A stretch of DNA of 64,000 bases from Paeniglutamicibacter psychrophenolicus (GTDB lineage: Bacteria; Actinomycetota; Actinomycetes; Actinomycetales; Micrococcaceae): positions 62,001 to 126,000 of the forward strand of contig NZ_JAUSSH010000012.1 of the NCBI RefSeq assembly GCF_030812255.1. The letters run 5' to 3'. The position numbers and the translations under genes were made by a program. The notes under the pieces were generated by a model. It ran no database searches, was not told the DNA's origin, and saw only the letters and a program-made list of their open reading frames with translations. Numbering within the stretch: the stretch's first letter is position 1; every line of letters begins with the position of its first letter. Positions 34,852 to 42,851 of this stretch are shown piece after piece.

Positions 34852-36894
34852 CTAGCTGCCCGGGAAGGTGGTGCCCAGGGCCGAGAGGACCCCGAAGGCC
34901 TTGGTGCGGACCTCGTCCCATTCCTCCTCGGGGGAGGAATCCGCGGTGATTGCCCCGCCCACGCCCAGGGACAGGTCCCAGCACCCGGCGTCGGCCTCCG
35001 GCGTCCGGCTCATCACCAGGGTGCGGATCACCACCGACAGGTCCGCGGACCCGGTGGCTGAGAAGTACCCGACGGCGCCGGAATACAGGCCGCGGGCAGC
35101 CCCGTCCTCCAGGGAATCGAGGATCGCCATGGTGGAGACCTTTGGCGCCCCGGTCATGGAGCCGGCGGGGAACGCCGCGGCGATGGCCTCGGCGCGCGGG
35201 GCTCCCGGGCGCAGCTTCGCATCGATGGTGGAGACCATCTGGTGCACCGTCGCATAGCTTTCAATGGCACAGAGCCGCGGCACCGACAGGGTGCCGGGCA
35301 CCGCGAAGTGCGAGAGGTCGTTGCGCAGCAAATCCACGATCATGATGTTTTCGGCACGGTCCTTGGGGGAGGAGGCCAGATCCCGGTGAAGCCGTTGGTC
35401 GGCATCGGGCGTTTGGCCGCGCGGCCGGGTGCCCTTGATGGGCTCGGCCCGCATCCAGCCGTTGGCGCCGATGGACATGAACCGCTCCGGGGAGGTGCTG
35501 GCCGCTGCCATGTTCCCGAAGCGCAGGTAGTGGGCGAAGGGCGCGGGATTTGCCGCGCGCAGGCGCAGATAGTTTCCCCAGGGGTCGCACGGCACGCCCG
35601 GGGCGCCCAACGCGGTGGTCAGGCAGACCTCGTAGCTGTTGCCCTGGCGGATCTGCTCCTGGGCCGCACGGACCTTGTCCAGATAGCCGTCGCGCTCGTC
35701 GCGCACCGTGAACCCGGGTGCCGGCTCCAGGGCCGCGGGAACCGCCGGCGCCTCCACGGCTCCGGGCAGCACCTCCCTGACCCGGGCATGGAGTCCGGCC
35801 GGATCGCTGGTGGCCAGCAGGTGCACGGTGGAGGTGTGGTGGTCAACGACCACGACCTGGGAGGGCCTGAGCAGGGCCGCGTCGGCCGGCCCGTCGGGAA
35901 CCCGTGCCGCGGAACGGTTGTCGCTGCCTCCGGTTTCCCGCTTGAGCTCGTAGCCCAGGTAACCCAGCCAGCCCGGAAGGAAGGGCAGGCCGTTCCGGTC
36001 CGGCTGGAAGCTTCCGGCTTCCCAGGCGCGGGAGAGCCAATCGAAGAAGCCGCCGGCGAGCCGTGCGGTGGCGGTGCCCTCGGTGAGGATCCCGACCCCG
36101 CCGCGTTGTTCGTAGATGGCGCACTCGTCGGTGGTGGCTGCGGCCATGATGGAATAGCGGTTGCGTTGGTGCGGGTCCGTGAAGCCGAGGTTGCTTGATT
36201 CGAGCAGCACGGCATGTTCGGCCCCGGAATACAGCGCGGCGAAGAGCGCGGCGGCATCCGGGGCGGCATCCAGCGCCAGGTGGACCGGTTCCAGCGCCGC
36301 GGACTCGGCGCGCTCGGGCGTGAGCACGCGGTGGCAGGCCGGCAACGACCGCAGTGCCCGCAGTACGTGCCCCGGGGCGCTGCCGTCGGCGCGGTTCTCC
36401 ACGGTGACATCGGCGTGGTCCTCCACCGCGTCCGCGGCCAGGTAGGCATCCTCCTGGGCGGCCCAGTCGTCCCAATGGGCGGCAAAGACCTCCCCGTCGC
36501 GTTCCAGGGCGCGGGTCTTGCGGGTGTCGTCGGGGACCTGGACCCAGAGGAGGGCATCGAGCAGGGGGCGGGCGGCTGCGCAGCCGGCCCCGACGCCCTC
36601 GATGATGATGACCGGGGCGGGATCCAGCGCCGCCCGGGTTCCGGGGGTGCTCGAGCTCCAGTCCCAGGTGTCCCAGCCGGCGGACCGGCCCTGGGCCAGC
36701 GGGGTCAGGACCTGTTCGACGTAGGCTGCGGTGCCGGCGGCCAGGCCGTCCCATCCGGGGTAGATGTCCTCGAGGTGGAAGACGGAGACCTCGCGGTGGC
36801 GGCGCAGGACGGTGGCCAGCTCCGCGGCCAGGGTGCTCTTCCCGGCGCCGGAGCGGCCGTCGATGCCAAGGACCAGGACGGGGCTAGTTGCCAC
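34852..36894 (-). CDS. pabB: Fusion of a uridine-kinase-like P-loop domain with aminodeoxychorismate synthase component I
   Basis: A 680-aa fusion. Residues 1-190 are a P-loop kinase-like domain: Walker A GIDGRSGAGKSTLAAELA, then VFHLEDIYPGWDGLAAGTAA, VIIIEGVGAG and ERDGEVFAAHWDDWAAQEDA, the pattern of stand-alone actinobacterial uridine-kinase-like proteins. Residues about 230-680 are PabB: EQIRQGNSYEVCLTT, AEPIKGTRPRGQTPD with the PabB-specific lysine (anthranilate synthase has alanine), NIMIVDLLRNDLSHF and GSMTGAPK. It should make 4-amino-4-deoxychorismate with a glutaminase subunit not seen here. GTG start overlaps the upstream phosphatase by 11 bp without its own Shine-Dalgarno. The role of the kinase domain is unknown. 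Confidence 0.9.
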   Translation of the reverse strand: MATSPVLVLGIDGRSGAGKSTLAAELATVLRRHREVSVFHLEDIYPGWDGLAAGTAAYVEQVLTPLAQGRSAGWDTWDWSSSTPGTRAALDPAPVIIIEGVGAGCAAARPLLDALLWVQVPDDTRKTRALERDGEVFAAHWDDWAAQEDAYLAADAVEDHADVTVENRADGSAPGHVLRALRSLPACHRVLTPERAESAALEPVHLALDAAPDAAALFAALYSGAEHAVLLESSNLGFTDPHQRNRYSIMAAATTDECAIYEQRGGVGILTEGTATARLAGGFFDWLSRAWEAGSFQPDRNGLPFLPGWLGYLGYELKRETGGSDNRSAARVPDGPADAALLRPSQVVVVDHHTSTVHLLATSDPAGLHARVREVLPGAVEAPAVPAALEPAPGFTVRDERDGYLDKVRAAQEQIRQGNSYEVCLTTALGAPGVPCDPWGNYLRLRAANPAPFAHYLRFGNMAAASTSPERFMSIGANGWMRAEPIKGTRPRGQTPDADQRLHRDLASSPKDRAENIMIVDLLRNDLSHFAVPGTLSVPRLCAIESYATVHQMVSTIDAKLRPGAPRAEAIAAAFPAGSMTGAPKVSTMAILDSLEDGAARGLYSGAVGYFSATGSADLSVVIRTLVMSRTPEADAGCWDLSLGVGGAITADSSPEEEWDEVRTKAFGVLSALGTTFPGS

Positions 36895-37393
36895 GTTGGG
36901 GCATGATGTGGGCGCGCACGTAGTCGAGCACTCCCGGGATGGCGGCGTTGACCATTTGCCAGCACAGGCGGAAATCCGCCGAGTCGCCGAACCACGGATC
37001 GTAGATGCCCTGGTCCTCGAGGGGGGTCGCGGACAAAGCGGTGTCGAAGGAACGCATCATGCGCAGCTCGGGTCGCGGGGCCGAGGCATCGGTGGGCAGC
37101 AACTTCGCCAGCGCCGCGTGGTGGTCCTGGTCCATGGCCAGCAGCAGGTCCACCCCGGGCAGCGAATCGGGGTCGAGGGCGCGGGCGACGTGTTCCTCGG
37201 CATCGATGCCGTGGGATTGCAGGACGGCCGCGGCCCTCGGGTCGATGCCCTGGCCTGCCTCGCCGTCGCTGGTGCCGGCGGACTCCACCGAGACGTCCGT
37301 GATACCGGCATCGTCAAGTGCCGTGCGAAGCATGTACTCGGCCATGGGGGAGCGGCAGATGTTGCCCGTGCACACTGTCATTATCCGAAACAT
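36884..37393 (-). CDS. Low-molecular-weight protein tyrosine phosphatase
   Basis: A 169-aa phosphatase. The P-loop at the N-terminus, VCTGNICRSPMAEYML, carries the nucleophilic Cys and the Arg of the Cx5R motif, and the general-acid loop is IYDPWFGDSADF (DPW). Both are intact, so it is probably active. Such enzymes act on phosphotyrosine or, in some bacteria, on arsenate or exopolysaccharide kinases; the closest pattern here is the tyrosine phosphatase class. Its 3' end overlaps the kinase-PabB start by 11 bp, indicating translational coupling. Confidence 0.9.
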   Translation of the reverse strand: MFRIMTVCTGNICRSPMAEYMLRTALDDAGITDVSVESAGTSDGEAGQGIDPRAAAVLQSHGIDAEEHVARALDPDSLPGVDLLLAMDQDHHAALAKLLPTDASAPRPELRMMRSFDTALSATPLEDQGIYDPWFGDSADFRLCWQMVNAAIPGVLDYVRAHIMPQRGN

Positions 37394-37508
37394 GGTTTTA
37401 GTCTAGGGCCCTTACGCACCTAGTGACAGGCCTAAACACGCTTCCATCCGATGGTTATCGGATTGTGCCCTTCCCCCTCGCCTGCCAACCGTGGTGCCAT
37501 GTAAGGCG

Positions 37509-38129
37509 TCAGTGGATGAAGACCAGCAGGGCGGCGACGAAAATGAACAGGGTGCCAAAGGTCAGGTTCAGGATCCTTTGCCCGCGCTCGGTGGCGGTGA
37601 ACCGGCTGAAGCTCTTGGCCGAGGCGGCAAAGAACAGCCACATCACCACGATGTCCACGGCCACGATGGTGCCGATGAAGACCAGATACTGGGGCGCCGC
37701 CGGGGCATCGAGCCGGATGAACTGCGGGGTGAAGGCCAGGAAGAACACGATGGCCTTGGGGTTGAGCAGGTTGACCCAGAGCCCGCGGCGGAACATCGAG
37801 AGGGCCGATTCGCGTCCGCGCAGGTCGATTTCCTCGCTTCCCTGCGGCTTGGCCAGGATCAGCCGCACGCCCAGGTACACCAGGTAGGCGGCGCCGGCGT
37901 AGCGGATGGCGGTGAAGAACAGCGGGGAGCGGGACACCAGCAGCCCCACGCCGGCGGCCACCACGATCACATGGATGAGCAGGGCGGCCTGTTGGCCCAG
38001 GATGCCCCACATGGAGCGGCGGAAGCCGGAGTTCAGCGAGTTGGTCATGGTGTTGATGGCCCCGGCGCCGGGGGTGAAGCTGATCAACGTGGAGGCGCCT
38101 AGCAGCGAGAGCCAAAGGGAAAGAGTCAC
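37509..38129 (-). CDS. LysE/RhtB-family amino-acid exporter
   Basis: A 206-aa membrane protein with about six hydrophobic segments. Motifs of the family are seen in ISFTPGAGAINTMTNSLNSG near the N-terminus (PGP/GAG type), YAGAAYLVYLGVRLIL, and FRRGLWVNLLNPKAIVFFLA (the NPK motif). It should export an amino acid or related metabolite. The GTG at 38129 is the first start in frame. It lies 79 bp downstream of the beta-glucosidase gene on the same strand, with no evident functional link. Confidence 0.87.
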   Translation of the reverse strand: MTLSLWLSLLGASTLISFTPGAGAINTMTNSLNSGFRRSMWGILGQQAALLIHVIVVAAGVGLLVSRSPLFFTAIRYAGAAYLVYLGVRLILAKPQGSEEIDLRGRESALSMFRRGLWVNLLNPKAIVFFLAFTPQFIRLDAPAAPQYLVFIGTIVAVDIVVMWLFFAASAKSFSRFTATERGQRILNLTFGTLFIFVAALLVFIH

Positions 38130-38208
38130 CGGACAAGTTTAGGGGAGCGCGGGCCCCCACCCGTACCTGCCCTTCCCGGCATCCCGGCAGGTGGACGGCC
38201 GGCGAACG

Positions 38209-39699
38209 CTACCCCCGGCCCGGCACCCGGTGAGAGGCGGCCACCTGCGCATACCAGCGGGCCGAGGCCTTCGGGATGCGGGCCTGGGTGTCGTAGTCGA
38301 CCCGCACGATCCCGAAGCGCTTGTCGTAGCCGAAGGCCCACTCGAAATTGTCCAGCAGCGACCACACCAGGTACCCGCGCACCTCGGCCCCGCGTTCCAT
38401 GGCCCGGTGCACGGCCCGCAGGTGCGCATCGATGAACGCCAGCCGGTCGGCGGAGTCGTCGACAAAACCGGAGGCATCCGGTGCATCGTCGTAGGCGGCG
38501 CCGTTTTCCGTGACGACCATGGGGATCCCGGCCGGCCCGGTGTATTGCTCCTGCAGGCGCAGCAGCAATCGTTCGAGCCCCTCGGGTTGGACTTCCCAGC
38601 CCATGGCGGTGCGCGGCAGGGGCCGGTCGATGTTCCGCACCCGTTCGCTGCCCACCGCGGGGCTCCGGCGCGGGAGCCCGCGCTCGGACGCGAACACCAG
38701 TGATTGCTCGGAGGCCGGCGGGTCCTGGGGAGCGGCTACCAGCACCCCGTTGTAGTAGTTCACGCCCAGCACGTCGATGGGTGCGGCAATGGTTTCCAGG
38801 TCGTTGTCCCGGATGTGCCCGGCCAGACCGGCCCCGGCCATGTCCTCAAGGACGTCTTCGGGGTATTTGCCGCGGAAGATCGGGTCCAGGAAGACCCTGT
38901 TGAAGGAGCCGTCGATTCGCCGTGCGGCATCGACGTCCCCGGGGTGTGCCGGGTCGGCGGGATCGGCGACGGTGAAATTCAGCGTGATGCCCAATCGGTG
39001 CTCCTTGCCCGCGACCTCCCGCATCGCCTCGGTGGCCAGTCCGTGGCCCAGCAGCAGATGGTGCGCCGCGGCCACCGCCTCTTCCGGATCCGTGTGCCCC
39101 GGGGCATGCTCGCCGCCGGCATGGGAGAGGAAGGACGAACACCAGGGCTCGTTCAGCGTGGTCCAGTCCGTGACCCGGTCCTTAAGGTGCTCGAACACCG
39201 CCAGGGCGTAGTCGGCAAAGCGGTAGGCGGTGTCCCGGTTCGCCCAGCCGCCGCGCTCGCCCAGGGCCTGCGGCAAATCCCAGTGGTAGAGCGTCAGCCA
39301 CGGGGAGATCCCGTGACCCAGCAGCTCGTCGACCAGCCGCGAGTAGAAGTCCAGGCCCTTGGGGTTCAGTGCCCTGTCCCCGGGCTTGATGCGCGCCCAG
39401 GAGGTGGAGAACCTGTAGGTGTCCAGGCCCAGCTCGGCCATCAGCGCCACGTCCTGCGGCATCCGGTGGTAGTGGTCGGCGGCAACCGCACCGTCATGCC
39501 CCTCGAAGACGGCGCCGGGCAGCCGGCAAAACGCATCCCAGATGGAGTCCTCCCGGCCGTCCTCGTGGCTTGCGCCCTCGATCTGGAAGGCGGCGGTTGC
39601 CGATCCGAAGCGGAATCCGGGGGGAAATTCCAGGGTGCGCGTGGAATCGAATCCGGCGGCAAGGGGATGGGGCGTGCCCGTGGTGGGGAGTTCGGTCAT
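38209..39699 (-). CDS. GH1 beta-glucosidase
   Basis: A 496-aa glycoside hydrolase family 1 enzyme, cytoplasmic (no signal peptide). The N-terminal GH1 signature is FPPGFRFGSATAAFQIEGAS, the acid/base Glu is in DWTTLNEPWCSSFLSHAGG, and the nucleophile Glu in GIPMVVTENGAAYDDAPD. Length is slightly over the usual 445-480 aa because of a 25-residue N-terminal extension (ELPTTGTPHPLAAGFDST). It should cleave cellobiose or other beta-glucosides. The expected LacI regulator and sugar transporter are not adjacent, so it seems to stand alone. Confidence 0.93.
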   Translation of the reverse strand: MTELPTTGTPHPLAAGFDSTRTLEFPPGFRFGSATAAFQIEGASHEDGREDSIWDAFCRLPGAVFEGHDGAVAADHYHRMPQDVALMAELGLDTYRFSTSWARIKPGDRALNPKGLDFYSRLVDELLGHGISPWLTLYHWDLPQALGERGGWANRDTAYRFADYALAVFEHLKDRVTDWTTLNEPWCSSFLSHAGGEHAPGHTDPEEAVAAAHHLLLGHGLATEAMREVAGKEHRLGITLNFTVADPADPAHPGDVDAARRIDGSFNRVFLDPIFRGKYPEDVLEDMAGAGLAGHIRDNDLETIAAPIDVLGVNYYNGVLVAAPQDPPASEQSLVFASERGLPRRSPAVGSERVRNIDRPLPRTAMGWEVQPEGLERLLLRLQEQYTGPAGIPMVVTENGAAYDDAPDASGFVDDSADRLAFIDAHLRAVHRAMERGAEVRGYLVWSLLDNFEWAFGYDKRFGIVRVDYDTQARIPKASARWYAQVAASHRVPGRG

Positions 39700-39875
39700 G
39701 GCGGGGACTGGTCCTCAACGATCATGAACGCACCAGCGTTCGGCCGACGGTTGCCACGAGCCTAGTGCGAATCCCCGCTGCGGGCCAGCGCCGGCAGGGC
39801 AGGCCGGGGCGGGCACCCCTCCCGGGCCCGGTCCGCGGCGCGCTCACCGGGACGCGGCCGGGCCAGGGGTGGCGG

Positions 39876-40349
39876 CTACGTGTGTTCCGCGTCGTGCCTG
39901 GCCTTGTCCACGCCGGCCGTCGCGTCGGCCATGAAGCGGGATACCAGTTCTACTTCCTGATCGGTGTAGGTGGAGATGACCTCCATCATGCTCGCCGCCA
40001 GGGGTGCGAACATGGCCCGCCCGTCGGCCTGCGCCTTCGGTGTCATCTTGACGCGGACGACGCGGCGGTCCTTGTCGATGCGCAGGCGCTCGATGTGGCC
40101 GACGCGCTCGAGCCGGTCGAGCATGGCGCTGGTGGCCGGCGAACTGAGTTGCAGGGTCCGCGAGAGGTCGCCCGGGGTGGGCGGGGTCCCGGCGCGTTCG
40201 AAGCGCATGATGACGGCCAGAGCATTCATGTCCGTGCGGTGGGTCTTGTGCCTGGACCCGGTGGTTTCGACGTAGCGGTCCGAGGCCTGGCCGAACTGCT
40301 GAAGCAGCAGGACGAGTTCGAAGGCGGCGGCGGGATCCATGGTGACCAT
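39876..40349 (-). CDS. MarR-family transcriptional regulator
   Basis: A 157-aa winged-helix regulator. The DNA-binding part is GTPPTPGDLSRTLQLSSPAT followed by SAMLDRLERVGHIERLRIDK and the wing DRRVVRVKMTPKAQ; the DRR motif is typical of MarR. It is divergent from an MMPL transporter and shares a 101-bp promoter region containing inverted repeats, so it most likely represses that exporter. The ATG at 40349 has GGAGG 6 nt before it; ATG 40340 is an alternative. Confidence 0.9.
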   Translation of the reverse strand: MVTMDPAAAFELVLLLQQFGQASDRYVETTGSRHKTHRTDMNALAVIMRFERAGTPPTPGDLSRTLQLSSPATSAMLDRLERVGHIERLRIDKDRRVVRVKMTPKAQADGRAMFAPLAASMMEVISTYTDQEVELVSRFMADATAGVDKARHDAEHT

Positions 40350-40366
40350 TCTATGCCTCCACTTGT

Positions 40367-40392
40367 AATAGCTCCATCATGGAAATACTATT
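40367..40392. promoter_or_regulatory. Candidate MarR operator
   Basis: TCCATCATGGA (40373-40383) is a perfect inverted repeat with 5-bp arms, flanked by AATAG (40367-40371) and CTATT (40388-40392). It lies in the MarR/MMPL divergent promoter region, where an autoregulating MarR protein would be expected to bind. Confidence 0.5.
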
Positions 40393-40450
40393 TGATGAAG
40401 ACATAACGGGATGCGGATGGAAAGCCATCGGCACAACGAGGGGTTGGAAC

Positions 40451-42595
40451 GTGGACCATCAAGTCATGGAGGTCGGGGCGGGCCCCGGCAAACCGGGAAA
40501 GAAGCCCGGTCCGGGAACGGGCAAAGCCGTTTTCCGCGCGGTGCTGGCCGTCGTGCTGGTCGCGATCTGGCTGGGTGTCGCCGGAGTGGGCGGGCCGACC
40601 TTCGGCAAGCTGGGGGATGTGCAAACCAACGACCAGGCGGCTTTCCTGCCGGCCACGGCCGAGGCGACGCGGGCCCTGGAATGGCAAGCGAAGTTCCGCA
40701 CCTCCGACGCCATCCCCGCGGTGGTGGTGATTGCCGGCGAATCGGCGATCGACCAGGACCGGATCAAGGAGGTCGCCGCCTCGCTGAAGGACCTCGGGGG
40801 CCTGGACGGCGAGATCGTCGGCCCCTTCGCTTCCGAGGACGGGCTTGCGGCACAGCTGCTGGTTCCGTTGGATGGCAATGCGGAGGTCGACGCTGCGGTC
40901 GACGACCTGCGCGCGGAGCTTGCCGAGCGGGTTCCCGAGGGGACCCGCGCCTACGTCACCGGCCCGGCCGGATTCAGCGCCGACCTCGTGGAGGCCTTCG
41001 GGGGCATCGACGGGGTGCTGCTCGGGGTGGCGCTCGGCGCGGTCTTCCTGATCCTGCTGCTGGTCTACCGCTCCGTCCTGCTACCGGTCACGGTGCTGTT
41101 CACGGCCGTCGCCGCGCTGTGCGCCGCCATCCTCGCGGTGTACTTCATGGCACAGGAGGGCTGGATCAGACTCGATGGGCAAAGCCAAGGCATTCTCTCC
41201 ATCCTTGTCATCGGCGCCGCAACCGACTACTCGTTGCTGCTGGTGGCCAGGCACAAGGAGGCGCTGTCCAAGGGGCAGGACCGCTGGGAGGCCGTGGTGA
41301 CGGCCTGGAAGCGATCCGTGGAACCCATCCTGGCTTCCGGCGGCACCGTGACGGTGGGCCTGCTGTGCCTGCTCTTCTCGGACCTGAACTCCAACAAGGC
41401 GCTGGGCCCGATTGGCGCGAGCGGCATCGTCTTTTCCATCATCGCCGCCCTGACGTTCCTGCCCGCCGCGCTGGCGCTGCTGGGCAGGAAAGCCTACTGG
41501 CCCTTCATGCCGAAGCCCGAGGTTCGGTTGGACGCCGAGGAGCTGCCCGCGGGTCTGTGGGGACGTGTTGCCGGTTTCGTCGGTCGCCACCCCCGGCCGA
41601 TCTGGGTGCTTACGGCGTTGGTGCTGGCCGCCGGTGCGCTGGGCATGACCCAGCTCAAGGCCTCCGGCGTGCCGCAAAGCGAACTGGTCTTGGGCCAGAC
41701 CGATTCGCGCGACGGCCAACTCGTACTCGGGGAGCACTTCCCCGGAGGCACGGGAAGCCCGCTCTTCGCCATCGTCGATGAATCGCGCGCCGCGGACCTG
41801 TTGCCCCGGATCGAGGACACCGGCGGGGTGGCCTCGGCCTACCTCCAGGCCGCCGACGGCGGACCCGCCCTCGTGCAGGCCGGACGCGAGCCCCAAGTGG
41901 TCGGGGGACGGAGCCTGATCTCCATCACCCTGGACGACGCCGCGGACTCGGACGCCGCCAAGGCAACTCTGCTCGACCTGCGGGAGATGCTCCACGGGCA
42001 GGACCCGGAATCGCTGGTGGGCGGAACCACGGCGACGCTGGGCGACACCGCGACCACGGCGCAGGCCGACCTGGTCAAGATCATCCCGCTGATCCTCGGC
42101 GCCATCCTGCTCATCCTGATGCTGCTGCTGCGCTCGATCCTGGCCCCGGTGCTCCTGGTGGCGACCACCCTGCTGTCCTACGGAACCGCCATGGGAGTTT
42201 CCGCCTGGGTCTTCAACGGCATCTTCAACTTCGTCGGGGCCGACCCGTCCGTTCCGCTGTTCGGATTCGTGTTCCTGGTGGCGTTGGGCGTGGACTACAA
42301 CATCTTCCTGATGACCCGGGTCCGGGAGGAATCCCTGGAGCACGGCACGCGTGCGGGCGTCCTGCGAGGCCTGGCCGTCACCGGTGGCGTCATCACCTCC
42401 GCGGGCGTGGTGCTGGCGGCCACGTTCGCCGCGCTGGGCATCATCCCCATCATGTTCCTTCTGCAGCTCGGATTCATCGTCGCCTTCGGCGTGCTGCTTG
42501 ACACCCTGGTGGTCAGGTCGCTGCTGGTGCCGGCACTGGTCCATGATCTCGGCGGGAAAGTGTGGTGGCCAAGCAAGCTCGGGCGCACAAGGTAA
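40451..42595 (+). CDS. MMPL/RND-family transporter
   Basis: A 714-aa protein with the MMPL duplication: helix 1 FRAVLAVVLVAIWLGVAGVG, an extracytoplasmic loop, five helices including IGAATDYSLLLVARHKEAL (the GxxxDY proton-relay segment), a second large loop, and a second helix bundle with FVFLVALGVDYNIFLMTRVR, the matching aspartate-tyrosine pair. Both relay Asp-Tyr pairs are intact. It should export hydrophobic compounds or lipids. The GTG at 40451 is my choice; an ATG 24 codons upstream is in frame but lies inside the operator region. Probably controlled by the divergent MarR protein. Confidence 0.9.
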   Translation: MDHQVMEVGAGPGKPGKKPGPGTGKAVFRAVLAVVLVAIWLGVAGVGGPTFGKLGDVQTNDQAAFLPATAEATRALEWQAKFRTSDAIPAVVVIAGESAIDQDRIKEVAASLKDLGGLDGEIVGPFASEDGLAAQLLVPLDGNAEVDAAVDDLRAELAERVPEGTRAYVTGPAGFSADLVEAFGGIDGVLLGVALGAVFLILLLVYRSVLLPVTVLFTAVAALCAAILAVYFMAQEGWIRLDGQSQGILSILVIGAATDYSLLLVARHKEALSKGQDRWEAVVTAWKRSVEPILASGGTVTVGLLCLLFSDLNSNKALGPIGASGIVFSIIAALTFLPAALALLGRKAYWPFMPKPEVRLDAEELPAGLWGRVAGFVGRHPRPIWVLTALVLAAGALGMTQLKASGVPQSELVLGQTDSRDGQLVLGEHFPGGTGSPLFAIVDESRAADLLPRIEDTGGVASAYLQAADGGPALVQAGREPQVVGGRSLISITLDDAADSDAAKATLLDLREMLHGQDPESLVGGTTATLGDTATTAQADLVKIIPLILGAILLILMLLLRSILAPVLLVATTLLSYGTAMGVSAWVFNGIFNFVGADPSVPLFGFVFLVALGVDYNIFLMTRVREESLEHGTRAGVLRGLAVTGGVITSAGVVLAATFAALGIIPIMFLLQLGFIVAFGVLLDTLVVRSLLVPALVHDLGGKVWWPSKLGRTR

Positions 42596-42688
42596 CGGAT
42601 CTCTCGTTCGGCGAGGCCCCGGGTGCTGATAAGCTGGGTACTTGTAGATCGGTAAGGTGCGAGCACTCTGCTTGCAGCCCGAGGGTCT

Positions 42689-42838
42689 ATGCGTCGACAG
42701 ATTAGATTTCCCGATCCGCCGCATGCCTTGCTTCCTTTCGGGGGAGCGAACGCGGCCGGTCAATGTGCGCTTAGCGCCATCTTGGCTCTCTCTTTCTTCG
42801 GCGACCACGCGCGCCGAAACCGTCGTGCGAAGCTTTGA
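42689..42838 (+). CDS. Possible 49-aa upstream ORF in the DEAD-box helicase leader
   Basis: ATG at 42689 with GAGGG just before it opens a 49-codon frame (MRRQIRFPDPPHALLPFGGA...ARRNRRAKL) that ends 13 nt before the helicase GTG. Codon use is less GC3-rich than that of neighbouring genes, which argues against a conserved protein, but a regulatory upstream ORF need not show it. Low confidence. Confidence 0.25.
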   Translation: MRRQIRFPDPPHALLPFGGANAAGQCALSAILALSFFGDHARRNRRAKL

Positions 42839-42851
42839 GAGAAAGTACCAC

